Part shown: positions 20,011 to 29,280 of the stretch, in pieces
Position numbering within the stretch: position 1 is the stretch's first letter
Layout of the letters: every line of letters starts with the position of its first letter
NCBI RefSeq assembly: GCF_002355855.1
Contig: NZ_AP017655.1
Location: forward strand, 2,385,501-2,449,500
Reading direction: 5' to 3'
Origin: Sphingobium cloacae
GTDB taxonomy: Bacteria > Pseudomonadota > Alphaproteobacteria > Sphingomonadales > Sphingomonadaceae
Length of the DNA: 64,000 bases
Translations under genes and position numbers: made by a program
Notes under the pieces: generated by a model
The model's database searches: none
What the model saw: only the letters and a program-made list of their open reading frames with translations
What the model was told of the DNA's origin: nothing

Positions 20011-20958
20011 TCAATCCCGCCGCAACGGATCGAGCGCGCTCGACCGGCGGCGCGTGGGCGTGGGCGTGGGCGCGCCCACCGGCGACAGCGCCGAAGCGCG
20101 GGCAGGCGCGGCGCGCACCGCAGGCGGTCCCATCCGCGCCGCCATGTCATGCAGCGCCGCGATCCGCTTTTCCGTCGCGGGGTGGGTGGAGAAGAGTTCG
20201 CTCACATGCGTCGGCACGATATAAAGCTGCGCCGCCGCCGGATTGCGTTCCGCCACCGGATTGGGGATCCGTTCCGCCTGTCCGGAAATCTTCGCCAGCG
20301 CGGAAGCCAGCGCGCGCGGATCGCCGCTGATCTCCGCTCCCGCCTTGTCCGCGCCATATTCGCGCGTCCGGCTGATCGCCATCTGCACGATCATCGCGGC
20401 GAAGGGCGCGACGATCACCGCCAATATCCCGGCGAGCATATTGCCCTGCCCGTTGCCGCCATGGCCGCGGAAGAACAGCCCGAAATTCGCCAGCATCGAA
20501 ATCGCGCCCGCGATGGTCGCCACCATCGTCATGATAAGGGTATCGCGATTCTTCACATGGCCCAGTTCATGCGCCATCACACCCGCCACTTCCTCGCGCG
20601 TCAGCATGGACAGCAGGCCCGTGGTCGCCGCCACCGCCGCATTCTCGGGGTTCCGCCCGGTCGCAAAGGCATTGGGATGCGGTTCGTCGATCAGGTAGAC
20701 GCGCGGCATCGGCAGCCCGGCCCGCTGCGCCAGTTCCCGCACCAGCCGATAGAAGTCCGGCGCGCTCGCCTCATCCACTTCCCGCGCATGATGCATGGAC
20801 AGGACGATCCTGTCCGCATTCCAGAAGGTGAACAGGTTCATGCCCGCCGCCGCCAGCAGCGCGATCACCGCGCCGCCGCTGCCGCCCAGCGTGTAACCCA
20901 ATGCCATGAACAGCGCCGTCAGCGCCGACATCAGCATCACCGTCTTGAAACCGCTCAC
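20011..20958 (-). CDS. htpX: Membrane zinc metalloprotease HtpX
   Basis: M48-family membrane protease that degrades damaged inner-membrane proteins. The protein has about 315 residues, with two N-terminal transmembrane helices (about 8-50), the zinc motif [10 protein letters not shown] (HELGH) near residue 132, two further hydrophobic stretches (about 145-200) and the downstream Glu ligand region [12 protein letters not shown] chose the GTG at 20958 ([10 protein letters not shown]), nine bases after an AAGGAGG. The longer open frame upstream has no comparable ribosome site. It is divergent from the DUF1674 gene. Confidence 0.93.
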   Translation of the reverse strand: MSGFKTVMLMSALTALFMALGYTLGGSGGAVIALLAAAGMNLFTFWNADRIVLSMHHAREVDEASAPDFYRLVRELAQRAGLPMPRVYLIDEPHPNAFATGRNPENAAVAATTGLLSMLTREEVAGVMAHELGHVKNRDTLIMTMVATIAGAISMLANFGLFFRGHGGNGQGNMLAGILAVIVAPFAAMIVQMAISRTREYGADKAGAEISGDPRALASALAKISGQAERIPNPVAERNPAAAQLYIVPTHVSELFSTHPATEKRIAALHDMAARMGPPAVRAAPARASALSPVGAPTPTPTRRRSSALDPLRRD

Positions 20959-21044
20959 TTGCACGATCCTCCTTTGCCGCCCAGAATATGGCGATGACAT
21001 GAATATGGGGTGACGCCCGCGCCCCCGCAATCGAAAGGCCCACC

Positions 21045-21218
21045 ATGGGACAGTATGAAGGCAAGCGCCCCGCGCATGTGAAGCCGCCCGCGCATCTCTC
21101 CAAAAGCCCGCCCGTGCCGCAACCGGACCCCATCGATAAAGTCCCGGAACAGACCGAGGAACTCAGCCCCACCCGCTATGGCGATTGGGAGAAAAAGGGC
21201 ATCGCCATCGACTTCTGA
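21045..21218 (+). CDS. DUF1674 protein, SdhAF4-like succinate dehydrogenase assembly factor
   Basis: Short gene of 57 residues starting at the ATG after CACC at 21041. The C-terminus carries the family signature [16 protein letters not shown]; the N-terminal half is disordered and proline-rich. DUF1674 is the bacterial counterpart of the eukaryotic SDHAF4/Sdh8 factor, which binds flavinylated succinate dehydrogenase subunit A. That role is known for the family in eukaryotes and inferred here. In alphaproteobacteria it often sits beside rsmB or htpX, as here. No sdh genes are in the window. Confidence 0.88.
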   Translation: MGQYEGKRPAHVKPPAHLSKSPPVPQPDPIDKVPEQTEELSPTRYGDWEKKGIAIDF

Positions 21219-21381
21219 CGGCGCCGCCCCGCACGGCCCGCCGACGATTCGGCACGGCTGACGCCGGTCCGTGCCCGTGGCGCGGGGGAGCGCCCGCCCG
21301 CACCCTAGCCATGCCCGCTCCCTTCCGTGCAGGGTTTCCCTTGTAAATCGAGGTGTAGATCGAGGGTTGCGGGGTCTTGCG

Positions 21382-21843
21382 TTGAATCTGGTTGCGGATG
21401 TTCAGGTGAAGGCGGTTTCGGAATATGCGCCGGAGGACGCGGCGCTGCTGTGCGGGGTCGGGCGGCTGGTCTGCGCCTGGACCATGATGGAACAGAGCCT
21501 TGAAACCAAGATCGCCATGATGCGGCAGGCGATGGGCGACGTGCGCACCGTGGGCACCCGCAACCGGCCCAGCATGGCCAAGCTGATGACCGAACTGCGC
21601 ACCATGGTCACCATGCGCGACCGCCGCAACGCGACCGCGCTCAACGAAATCTCGGCGATCGAGCGCGACATGCAGCGCGTCGACCGTTTCCGCGCGCTCA
21701 TCATCGGCGGCTTTCAGGAACCCGCCGCCGGCGGCTTCACCTGCCGCGATCCCCGCAACCAGCAGGTGCATGTGACGCTGGAACAGCTCGACGCGGAAAT
21801 CGTCGCGCTCGAACAGATGGGACAGCGGCTGCTGGAAGTCTGA
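21382..21843 (+). CDS. Conserved hypothetical protein
   Basis: Protein of about 153 residues, all alpha-helical by eye, with no signal peptide or membrane segment. It has a central basic region (TELRTMVTMRDRRNATALNEI) and a C-terminal heptad-like stretch (VTLEQLDAEIVALEQMGQRL) that could form a coiled coil. I do not recognise the family. The start is uncertain: TTG 21382 is the most likely, and the open frame extends back to 21271. It lies upstream of galU on the same strand, 116 bases away. Confidence 0.65.
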   Translation: MNLVADVQVKAVSEYAPEDAALLCGVGRLVCAWTMMEQSLETKIAMMRQAMGDVRTVGTRNRPSMAKLMTELRTMVTMRDRRNATALNEISAIERDMQRVDRFRALIIGGFQEPAAGGFTCRDPRNQQVHVTLEQLDAEIVALEQMGQRLLEV

Positions 21844-21959
21844 CAAGCCCCAGATACAGGCCATGGTTCAGGGCCGATAGTTCAGGAGAGCGATGCTTGA
21901 CCTTTTCCCCCCGCGCGGCGATGCAAAGCCGTGCGCGCCGCCAGTGAGATTGGAGAGTC

Positions 21960-22859
21960 ATGTCGAACAAGCCTATTCGCAAAGCCGTCTTTCCCGTCGC
22001 GGGCCTGGGCACGCGCTTCCTCCCCGCCACCAAGGCGGTGCCCAAGGAATTGCTGCCGGTCGTCGACCGTCCCCTGATCCAATATGCGGTGGACGAAGCG
22101 CGGGAAGCGGGGATCGAGCAGATGATCTTCGTCACCGGCCGCGGCAAGGGCGCGATCGAGGATTATTTCGACATCGCCTTTGAATGCGAAGCCACGCAGC
22201 GCGAACGGGGCAAGGACCTCTCCGCGCTGGAAGGCACCCGGCTCGACCCCGGCAACGCCGTGTTCCTGCGCCAGCAGGAACCGCTGGGCCTGGGCCACGC
22301 CATCTGGTGCGCCCGCGACATCGTGGGCGACGAGCCGTTCGCCATCCTCCTGCCCGACGAATTCATGAAGGGCGCGCCCGGCCAGGGCTGCATGAAGCAG
22401 ATGGTCGACGCCTATGGAAAGGTCGGCGGCAACCTCGTCTGCGCGCTCGAAGTGCCGATGGAGCAGACCCCCAGCTATGGCGTGATCGACCCGGGCGCCC
22501 GCGACGGCGCGCTGACGCAAGTGAAGGGCCTCGTCGAAAAGCCCGCGCCGGGCACCGCGCCCTCCAACCTCATCCTGCCGGGCCGCTACATCCTCCAGCC
22601 CGACGTGATGAAGATCCTGGAAACCCAGGAAAAGGGCGCGGGCGGCGAAATCCAGCTGACCGACGCCATGGCGTCGCTGATCGGGCGGCAGCCCTTCCAC
22701 GGCGTGACCTTCGACGGCCGCCGTTTCGATTGCGGGTCGAAGGCGGGCTATATCGAAGCCAATCTGGCGCTGGCGCTGGAACGCGAGGACCTGCGCGACC
22801 ACATCCGCGCCTTCGCCACCGCCGAACTGGGGCTGGGCAAGGTCGCGGCAGCGGCCTGA
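21960..22859 (+). CDS. galU: UTP--glucose-1-phosphate uridylyltransferase
   Basis: Forms UDP-glucose from UTP and glucose 1-phosphate for polysaccharide and glycolipid synthesis, cytoplasmic. The 299-residue protein has the nucleotidyltransferase opening AVFPVAGLGTRFLPATKAVPK, the substrate motif KELLPVVDRP, the product loop EKPAPGTAPSNL and FDCGSKAGYIEANLALAL near the C-terminus. GGAGA lies just before the ATG. It is convergent with ssb. Confidence 0.96.
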   Translation: MSNKPIRKAVFPVAGLGTRFLPATKAVPKELLPVVDRPLIQYAVDEAREAGIEQMIFVTGRGKGAIEDYFDIAFECEATQRERGKDLSALEGTRLDPGNAVFLRQQEPLGLGHAIWCARDIVGDEPFAILLPDEFMKGAPGQGCMKQMVDAYGKVGGNLVCALEVPMEQTPSYGVIDPGARDGALTQVKGLVEKPAPGTAPSNLILPGRYILQPDVMKILETQEKGAGGEIQLTDAMASLIGRQPFHGVTFDGRRFDCGSKAGYIEANLALALEREDLRDHIRAFATAELGLGKVAAAA

Positions 22860-22895
22860 TCCGGCGGCTGGTTTGAGTGGATTGTGGCCATTAAG

Positions 22896-22918
22896 CCCCT
22901 CCCCTTCAGGGGGAGGGG
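22896..22918. repeat. Nine-bp C-run/G-run hairpin after galU
   Basis: CCCCTCCCC and GGGGAGGGG separated by five bases form a very stable hairpin 37 bases after galU. There is no T-run, so it is either a rho-assisted end or one of the dispersed C/G-rich intergenic repeats common in sphingomonads. Confidence 0.5.
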
Positions 22919-22969
22919 AAGACAGAAGGTCCCCTTCCGGCCAAATCCAGTCCTCCTGAAACCGCCAAC

Positions 22970-23006
22970 AAAAAAGGCGGCGCAACCTCTCGCGCCGCCC
23001 CAAAAA
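22970..23006 (-). terminator. Intrinsic terminator of ssb (probably bidirectional)
   Basis: Eight-bp stem GGCGGCGC / GCGCCGCC (22976-22983 and 22992-22999) with an eight-base loop. It is flanked by A6 on the left, which reads as U6 on the minus strand after ssb, and by C4A5 on the right. It ends the minus-strand ssb transcript 17 bases after the stop codon; the plus-strand reading from galU lacks a clean U-run. Confidence 0.8.
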
Positions 23007-23023
23007 TCGTTCCTGAATAACCT

Positions 23024-23599
23024 TCAGAACGGCACTTCATCATCCAGGTCATTGTCGAAATTCGGCCCGCCCGCGCCGCCGCGTCCGCTGCCCTGGGAGC
23101 GGCCGCCGCCCTGACCGCCGCCGAAATTGCCGCCGCCGCCGCCGCCGAAATCGTCATAATCGCCGCCGCCAAAGCCGCTCGACCCGCCCGACCAGTCGCC
23201 GCCGCCCGACGAACGGCCCCCGCCGCCGCCCTGACCACCGCCGCCCGGCGCGCCGTCCAGCATGGTCAGCACCGCGCCCGGCCCTTGCAGCACCACTTCG
23301 GTGGTGTAGCGGTCGTTGCCCGACTGATCCTGCCATTTGCGGGTGCGAAGCTGCCCCTCGACATAGACCTTGCTGCCCTTGCGCAGATAGCGTTCCGCCA
23401 CCCCGGCCAGCCCTTCGCCGAAGATCGCCACATTATGCCATTCGGTGCGCTCCTTGCGCTCGCCGGTCATGCGGTCCTTCCAGTTTTCGGACGTGGCGAT
23501 GCGGATGTTGCACACCTTGCCGCCGCTCTGGAAGCTGCGGACTTCCGGGTCCGCGCCCAGATTGCCGACCAGAATGACCTTGTTCACCGAGCCCGCCAT
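23024..23599 (-). CDS. ssb: Single-stranded DNA-binding protein
   Basis: Essential ssDNA-binding protein that forms tetramers and recruits repair and replication proteins. The 191 residues divide into an OB fold (about 1-115, beginning [21 protein letters not shown]), a long glycine-rich linker and the acidic interaction tip DDEVPF. GGAGGG lies four bases before the ATG. The gene is monocistronic, with its own terminator. The glycine linker is unusually repetitive but within family variation. Confidence 0.97.
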   Translation of the reverse strand: MAGSVNKVILVGNLGADPEVRSFQSGGKVCNIRIATSENWKDRMTGERKERTEWHNVAIFGEGLAGVAERYLRKGSKVYVEGQLRTRKWQDQSGNDRYTTEVVLQGPGAVLTMLDGAPGGGGQGGGGGRSSGGGDWSGGSSGFGGGDYDDFGGGGGGNFGGGQGGGRSQGSGRGGAGGPNFDNDLDDEVPF

Positions 23600-23662
23600 G
23601 ATCCCTCCAAAGCGTCCAAAGCCGCCCTTATAGAGCGCGGCGCGTCCGGGTAAAGAAGCGAT

Positions 23663-25525
23663 CTAGCCCAGGCCGAGGGCGGTCGCCGTCCAATAGGTCG
23701 CGCCGGCCGCCAGATAGGCCAGCACGAACAGATAGCCGACCATGAAGGCGGGCCATTTCCACCCGTTGGTTTCCCGCCGCGTCACCGCGATGGTGGAGAT
23801 GCATTGCGGCGCGAAGATGAACCAGGCGAGAAAGGCCAGCGCCGTCGGCAAGGGCCAGTTGTCCTTCAACCGCTCGCCCAGGCTCCGTTCCAGCTTCTCC
23901 TCATCGTCGCCCGCGTCGATGGAATAGACCGTCGCCAGCGCCGACACCGCCACTTCCCGCGCCGCCATGGCCGGGATCAGCGCCAGCGATATGTCGCGGT
24001 TGAAGCCCACCGGCTCCAGCACGACGTTGAGCCCGCCCGCGATCCGTCCGGCGATGCTGTGGTCGACCTGGCTGGCGGGATTGTCGTCCGGCACCCGCGG
24101 AAAGCTCAGCAGCACCCACAGGATGACCGTGGACGCGAAGATGATCGTCCCCGCGCGCTTGAGGAAAATGAACGCCCGCTGCCACAGGCCCAGCACGATG
24201 TCCTGCCATCGCGGCCATTGATATTTGGGCATTTCCATCAGGAATCCGCCGCTCTTCCCCTTGGTGACGGTCATCCGCAGCGCCAGCGCCACCAGCATCG
24301 CCCCCACGATCCCCGCCAGATAGAGGATGAACAGCACCAGCCCTTGCAGGCCGATGCCCCATCCCACGTCACGCGCCGGGATGAAGGCGCCGATGATGAC
24401 CGCATAGACCGGCAGCCGCGCCGAACAGGTCATCAGCGGCGCGATGAGGATGGTCGTCAGCCGGTCCCTGGGATCGGATATGGTGCGCGTCGCCATGATC
24501 CCCGGCACCGCGCAGGCGAAGGAGGAAAGGAGCGGGATGAAGGCCCGCCCCGACAGCCCCACCTTCTCCATCAGCCCGTCCATCAGGAAGGCGGCGCGGA
24601 CCATATAGCCGGTCGCCTCCAGCATCAGGATGAAGAAGAACAGGATCAGGATCTGCGGCAGGAACACCACCACCGACCCGACGCCGTTGATGACCCCGTC
24701 GACCAGGAAGGACCGGAATATGCTGTCCGGCAGGGCGTCGCTAACGGCCCTGCTCGCCGTTTCCGCCAGCCCCTCGATCATCGCGATGGGCGCTTCGGAC
24801 CAGGCGTAGACCGCCTGGAACATCACGAACAGCAGCCCCAGCAGCAGCAGCAGGCCGAACACCGGATGCAGCGCCACCCGGTCCACCGCCGCCGTCCACC
24901 GCCGCGACGCCGTTTCCCTGACGATGGCCGCCCGCGCGATCCGCCGCGCCTCGGCCCGCAGCGTGTCGAAATCCCGCTCGGCGGAGACGGGGCGCGGTGT
25001 CGCCGCCTCCCCGTCGATCAGTCTTTCCAGATCCTGGCGCAGATGGTCGAGGCCCCGCTTGCGCACCGCGACGGTCGGGATGACCGGCACGCCCAGTTCC
25101 CGCGACAGCACCGCCGCGTCCAGTTCCAGCCCGTCCCGCGTCGCCAGATCGACCATGTTGAGCGCCACGATCGTCGGCAGCCCCAGCGCGATCAGTTCCA
25201 GCGCGAAACGCAGATGATTGTCGAGATTGGACGCATCCACGACGATCACCAGCGCGTCGGGCCGCTTCTCGCCATCCTGCTTGCCCAGCACCACGTCGCG
25301 CGTCACCTGCTCGTCGGGGCTGGCGGGCGACAGGCTGTAGGTGCCGGGCAGGTCGACCAGCTCCACCGGCCGCCCGTCGGACAGCGACAGCCGCCCCGCC
25401 TTGCGCTCCACGGTGACGCCCGGATAATTGCCCAGCTTCTGCCGCGCGCCGGTCAGCGCATTGAACAGCGCGCTTTTCCCGGCATTGGGATTGCCGACCA
25501 GCGCGACCAGCGGCAACGTGCTCAT
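23663..25525 (-). CDS. feoB: Ferrous iron transporter FeoB
   Basis: GTPase-coupled inner-membrane Fe2+ importer. The 620 residues hold an N-terminal cytoplasmic G domain with G1 GNPNAGKSALFN, G3 VDLPGTYSLSP and G4 NMVD (about residue 120). A helical domain follows, then the membrane part with Gate and FeoB_C segments. The length is at the short end for FeoB (620-770), consistent with a compact alphaproteobacterial form. Its start overlaps feoA by 4 bases. No feoC and no obvious Fur box were recognised. Confidence 0.97.
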   Translation of the reverse strand: MSTLPLVALVGNPNAGKSALFNALTGARQKLGNYPGVTVERKAGRLSLSDGRPVELVDLPGTYSLSPASPDEQVTRDVVLGKQDGEKRPDALVIVVDASNLDNHLRFALELIALGLPTIVALNMVDLATRDGLELDAAVLSRELGVPVIPTVAVRKRGLDHLRQDLERLIDGEAATPRPVSAERDFDTLRAEARRIARAAIVRETASRRWTAAVDRVALHPVFGLLLLLGLLFVMFQAVYAWSEAPIAMIEGLAETASRAVSDALPDSIFRSFLVDGVINGVGSVVVFLPQILILFFFILMLEATGYMVRAAFLMDGLMEKVGLSGRAFIPLLSSFACAVPGIMATRTISDPRDRLTTILIAPLMTCSARLPVYAVIIGAFIPARDVGWGIGLQGLVLFILYLAGIVGAMLVALALRMTVTKGKSGGFLMEMPKYQWPRWQDIVLGLWQRAFIFLKRAGTIIFASTVILWVLLSFPRVPDDNPASQVDHSIAGRIAGGLNVVLEPVGFNRDISLALIPAMAAREVAVSALATVYSIDAGDDEEKLERSLGERLKDNWPLPTALAFLAWFIFAPQCISTIAVTRRETNGWKWPAFMVGYLFVLAYLAAGATYWTATALGLG

Positions 25526-25836
25526 ACCGCTTCTCCCTCAGCCGCGATTCTCTCAGGCCCCGTGCGCACGGTGATCGCCGCGGCATGGCTGCGGCGCATG
25601 GCGATGGTCATGCGCCCGACCTTGCAGGCAAGGGGACCGTGGCCGAAAATCCCGCCATGGTTCAACGCCTCGACGCTTGCTCCTTCGCACAGGCCGAACT
25701 CGCGCAGGCGCTGCCCCTCCGTCTCCGACAGAGCGTTCCAGTCGATGGCGTCCACATAGGCAGGCTGTCGCAGCGGCAATTCGGTCAGGCGCAAGGAAGG
25801 GCACTCGTTCAACGGCATTTTGCGAGTCACTATCAA
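25522..25836 (-). CDS. feoA: Ferrous iron transport protein FeoA
   Basis: Small cytoplasmic SH3-like protein needed for FeoB activity, 104 residues from the ATG at 25836; a second ATG seven codons later (MPLNECPSL) is an alternative start. Features are the LREFGLCEGASVEALNHGG core and the GPLACKVGRMTIAMRR strand. It lies directly before feoB with an ATGA overlap, so the two subunits are co-translated. Confidence 0.92.
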   Translation of the reverse strand: MIVTRKMPLNECPSLRLTELPLRQPAYVDAIDWNALSETEGQRLREFGLCEGASVEALNHGGIFGHGPLACKVGRMTIAMRRSHAAAITVRTGPERIAAEGEAV

Positions 25837-25947
25837 TTACCGTCCGGCAAGGCCAGCCCGAATCGGCGGGCTTCAGGTTGGGCGGGGATGGTAATGGCGG
25901 TTTTGGGTGGAAGGCGAACGATCTGCTTTGCCCGTCGCCGTTCGCTT

Positions 25948-26607
25948 TCAGATCGCGGGATAGCGCAACCGCCCGATGAACCGCGAGAGGCTGAGCCGCT
26001 CGCCGCCGCCCGCGCCCCTGAACCGCGCCTTGGTCCGCTCGAAACGCATCACATCCTCGATCCGCCGGGCCAGGAAGGCGCGGCTTTCCGCATGATCGTC
26101 ACTCTCATCGTCCAGGAACACCAGGAGGGTCGCCGCATAGACGCCCGCCAGCGTCGTGCGCTTGCTGTAATGGCTGAAATCCGTCGCCTCGTCGCCGGCC
26201 GCGCGCCACATCGCATCGGCGGCGCGCCAGCCCAGCTTCGCCGCGCGGGCGGCGTTACGCGGCATGGCCATGACCGCGACCGCCCGGCGCAACGCCTCCC
26301 GGTCGGGCGCGAGCAGGGTCAGGCGCGCTTCGACCAGAGCGGTGATTCGCGCGCGGATCGACAGGCTGGCCAGCGTTGGCGCGGGCAGCGCATCCGTCAT
26401 CCGCGCGTCGATGCTGGCGAACCATGCGTCGATCATGTCCATCGCCCCGCCGGGAAAGGCCAGCGCCGCGATGTCCGCGTCGATGCCTTTCCCGGCCGCG
26501 GCCATGGCAATGGCTTCCGGTTTCCAGCCGTCGAAAGCGGCATGGCGCGCCAGCAGGGGGGCCAGCGCGTCGCGCATTTCGTCCAGGGTCGGCTCTTCCA
26601 TGGTCAT
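25948..26607 (-). CDS. COQ9 family protein
   Basis: Protein of 219 residues of the COQ9/COG5590 family. In eukaryotes COQ9 is a lipid-binding partner of the Coq7 hydroxylase in ubiquinone synthesis; in alphaproteobacteria the family is widespread and its role is assumed similar. Visible signatures are the N-terminal helical part (DALAPLLARHAAFDGWK), the region RNAARAAKLGWRAADAMWRAAGD and the C-terminal FFLDDES-like stretch LLVFLDDESDDHAE. No ubiquinone genes are adjacent. It stands alone between feoA and the DMT transporter. Confidence 0.9.
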   Translation of the reverse strand: MTMEEPTLDEMRDALAPLLARHAAFDGWKPEAIAMAAAGKGIDADIAALAFPGGAMDMIDAWFASIDARMTDALPAPTLASLSIRARITALVEARLTLLAPDREALRRAVAVMAMPRNAARAAKLGWRAADAMWRAAGDEATDFSHYSKRTTLAGVYAATLLVFLDDESDDHAESRAFLARRIEDVMRFERTKARFRGAGGGERLSLSRFIGRLRYPAI

Positions 26608-26653
26608 CCTTTCCTTCTAGAGCATGGCCCGGCGGGGGGAAACGCGTTTTTCG

Positions 26654-27553
26654 CTATTCCGCCGCTCCGGCCCTCGCTCCCCAGGGGAGCCGCACCAGGA
26701 TCAGCGCGACCGCGATCGCCACCATCCCGAAAAGGTCGATCGCCCGCATGCCTTCGTCGAACAGCATCCATCCCAGCAGCGCCGACACGGCGGGCTGGAT
26801 CATCAGGCTCAGCCCCAGCACGAGCGGAGAGAACCAGCCGATGGCGTAGGTCAGCATCCCTTGGCCGATCAACTGGCTCGACAGCGCGAGCGCGACCAGC
26901 GGCGTCCAGTCGGTCGGCATGACCTTCTCCCCCATGCCGAGCGAGACCAGCAGCAGCGGCACCGCGCCGGACAGGCTGGAGACGGCCAGCACCGACCAGT
27001 TGTCGAGCCGCTGGCGCACGTCCTGCACGCTCACCAGATAGCCGGTATAGAGCAGCCCCGCGAGCAGGCAGAGCAGGTCGCCGCGCAGATAGCGGGGCGA
27101 CAGTTCATAGCTTCCCCCCATCAATATCCCGCCGCCTGCCAGCGCCAGCAGCAGCGCCAGAAGCTGCGGCCGGTGCATCGGCAGGCGCAGGACCAGCAAT
27201 CCCCATAGCGGCAGGGCGAGCGCGCTCACATTGCCGAAGATGGTGGAATTGGCGACCTTGGTATGGTGGATGCCCGCATGCCATGTCGCCAGATCGGCGG
27301 CGAAGAACAGGCCCGCCACGATCATCAGGCCCCATTGCCGCCGGTCCAGCGCCGCCGCCCGCAATTTCGGCAGCGCCAGCAGGAACAGGAAGGGAATGGC
27401 CAGCGCCAGCCGCCAGAAGGCCGCCGCGATCGGCCCCACATCGCTCAGCCGGACCAGAACCGGACCGACCGCCAGGAAAATATTCGCCAGGACGAGCGCG
27501 GGAAAGGCGATGACGGGTACAGGCTTTTGCGGGATGGGGATTGAACTCGCCAT
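26654..27553 (-). CDS. DMT-family (EamA) transporter
   Basis: Inner-membrane transporter of 299 residues with two EamA repeats and about ten transmembrane helices. The first repeat opens VIAFPALVLANIFLAVGPVLVRL and the second includes CLLAGLLYTGYLVSVQDVR. The drug/metabolite transporter superfamily usually exports amino acids, nucleotides or small metabolites; the substrate here is unknown. It is divergent from the old yellow enzyme gene by about 70 bases. Confidence 0.88.
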   Translation of the reverse strand: MASSIPIPQKPVPVIAFPALVLANIFLAVGPVLVRLSDVGPIAAAFWRLALAIPFLFLLALPKLRAAALDRRQWGLMIVAGLFFAADLATWHAGIHHTKVANSTIFGNVSALALPLWGLLVLRLPMHRPQLLALLLALAGGGILMGGSYELSPRYLRGDLLCLLAGLLYTGYLVSVQDVRQRLDNWSVLAVSSLSGAVPLLLVSLGMGEKVMPTDWTPLVALALSSQLIGQGMLTYAIGWFSPLVLGLSLMIQPAVSALLGWMLFDEGMRAIDLFGMVAIAVALILVRLPWGARAGAAE

Positions 27554-27622
27554 GGCGGCTCCCTAGCTGGCTCCGGGCGACATGTCTCGTTTCGAATTGA
27601 AACTTTCATGAAGGGAATATCT

Positions 27623-28705
27623 ATGCCGACCCTGTTCGACCCGATCCAGCTGGGCGCCATCGCCGCGTCCAACCGCATCCTGATGGCGCCGCTCACCCGC
27701 GCGCGGGCCACGCGCGATCATGTGCCCACGCCGATCATGGCGGACTATTACGCCCAGCGGGCCGGAGCGGGGCTGATCATCAGCGAGGCGACGGGCATTT
27801 CGCGGCAGGGGCTGGGCTGGCCCCATGCGCCGGGCCTCTGGACCGCCGCGCAGGTCGAGGCATGGAAGCCCGTGACGCAGGCCGTCCATGAGGCGGGCGG
27901 GCGGATCGTCGCCCAGCTCTGGCATATGGGTCGTCTCGTCCATTCCAGCATGGCGGGCGCGCAGCCCGTCTCCTCCAGTCCCGCCGCCGCGCCCGGCGAG
28001 GCCCACACCTATGAAGGCAAGCAGCCCTATGAAACGCCGCGCGCGTTGCGGATCGATGAAATCCCCGCCCTGCTGGACAGCTATGCGGCCGCTGCCCGCA
28101 ACGCCATCGCGGCCGGTTTCGACGGGGTGCAGATCCATGCTGCCAACGGCTATCTGATCGACCAGTTCCTCCGCGACGGCGTCAACCGGCGGGACGACGA
28201 TTATGGCGGCAGCGCGGAGAATCGCGTCCGCCTGCTGCGCGAGGTGACGGAAAGCGTCGCGGGCGCGATCGGCGCGGACCGCACCGCCGTCCGCCTCTCC
28301 CCCAATGGCGCGACGCAGGGCACGGACGACAGCGATCCGTCCAGCCTGTTCTCCGTCGCGGCGCAGGCGCTCGACCGGATCGGCATCGCCTTCCTCGAAC
28401 TGCGCGAACTCGGCGCGGGCGGCACTTTTGGCCGCAGCGACGTGCCGTGCCAGTCGCCGCTCATCCGCCGGCATTTCTCCGGTCCGCTGGTGCTCAACAG
28501 CGATTATGACGCCACGCGGGCGCAGGCCGATCTCGACAGCGGGCTGGCCGACGCGATCAGCTTCGGCCGTCCCTTCATCGCCAATCCCGACCTGCCGCTG
28601 CGCCTGCGCCGGGATGCCCCGCTCAACGACTGGGACGTGGCGACCTTCTACAGCGGCGGCGCGGAAGGCTATGTCGACTACCCCGCGCTGGAAGAGGCCG
28701 CTTAG
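27623..28705 (+). CDS. Alkene reductase, old yellow enzyme family
   Basis: FMN-dependent ene-reductase of about 360 residues that reduces activated C=C bonds (N-ethylmaleimide or xenobiotic reductase type) with NAD(P)H. The TIM barrel shows RILMAPLTRARAT at the N-terminus, QLWHMGRLVHS, the His/Asn substrate pair in IHAANGYLIDQFLRD and the FMN-binding GRPFIANPDLP near the C-terminus. I chose the ATG at 27623 with AAGGGA seven bases upstream, over the ATG at 27608. The physiological substrate is unknown. Confidence 0.93.
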   Translation: MPTLFDPIQLGAIAASNRILMAPLTRARATRDHVPTPIMADYYAQRAGAGLIISEATGISRQGLGWPHAPGLWTAAQVEAWKPVTQAVHEAGGRIVAQLWHMGRLVHSSMAGAQPVSSSPAAAPGEAHTYEGKQPYETPRALRIDEIPALLDSYAAAARNAIAAGFDGVQIHAANGYLIDQFLRDGVNRRDDDYGGSAENRVRLLREVTESVAGAIGADRTAVRLSPNGATQGTDDSDPSSLFSVAAQALDRIGIAFLELRELGAGGTFGRSDVPCQSPLIRRHFSGPLVLNSDYDATRAQADLDSGLADAISFGRPFIANPDLPLRLRRDAPLNDWDVATFYSGGAEGYVDYPALEEAA

Positions 28706-28843
28706 GGCCTGTCCTGATCGGAGGGACAGGAGCGCGCCATGCTCTCGCGCGGGCGGGAGCGCGGTTCCGCCCTCCGATCCGGGCCGAGGGCACGCCCCTC
28801 GGCTCGCCTCCATATTGTCGCGGGCGTGAGAATCCGGATTCGG

Positions 28844-29266
28844 TCAGCCTCCGAACTGCTCGCGCAGCCGGAGCATGGCGATGGCGGCCTTTGCCGCCTC
28901 GCCGCCCTTGTCCTTTTCGGTGCGGCGGGCGCGGGTCAGGGCCTGCGCCTCGTTCTCGACCGTCAGGATGCCGTTGCCGATGGCGATGCCGTCCATGCCG
29001 AGCGCCATCAGGCCGCGCGCGCTTTCGTTCGACACCACCTCGAAATGATAGGTTTCGCCGCGGATCACCACGCCGATCGCGACGAAGCCGTCATAGCGCC
29101 CGCTTTCCGCCGCCAGCGCGATCGCGCCGGGGATCTCCAGCGCGCCCGGCACGGTGACCACGTCATATTTATGCCCCGCTTCCTCCAGCGCGGCGCCCGC
29201 GCCTTCGATCAGCAGGTCGTTGAGATGGTCGTAGAAACGCGCTTCGACGATCAGGAACTTGGCCAT
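28844..29266 (-). CDS. ribH: 6,7-Dimethyl-8-ribityllumazine synthase
   Basis: Condenses the ribityl-pyrimidine with 3,4-dihydroxy-2-butanone 4-phosphate in riboflavin synthesis. The protein has 140 residues. Features are [30 protein letters not shown] with the phosphate site, and [16 protein letters not shown] containing the catalytic His. It is the last gene of the ribE-ribB-ribH cluster, 14 bases after ribB. Confidence 0.95.
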   Translation of the reverse strand: MAKFLIVEARFYDHLNDLLIEGAGAALEEAGHKYDVVTVPGALEIPGAIALAAESGRYDGFVAIGVVIRGETYHFEVVSNESARGLMALGMDGIAIGNGILTVENEAQALTRARRTEKDKGGEAAKAAIAMLRLREQFGG

Positions 29267-29280
29267 TCGCGATTTCCTTG

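Noticed and set aside
23804..25759. 651-codon plus-strand open frame opposite feoB
   Set aside because: Shadow of FeoB, which has the G-domain motifs.
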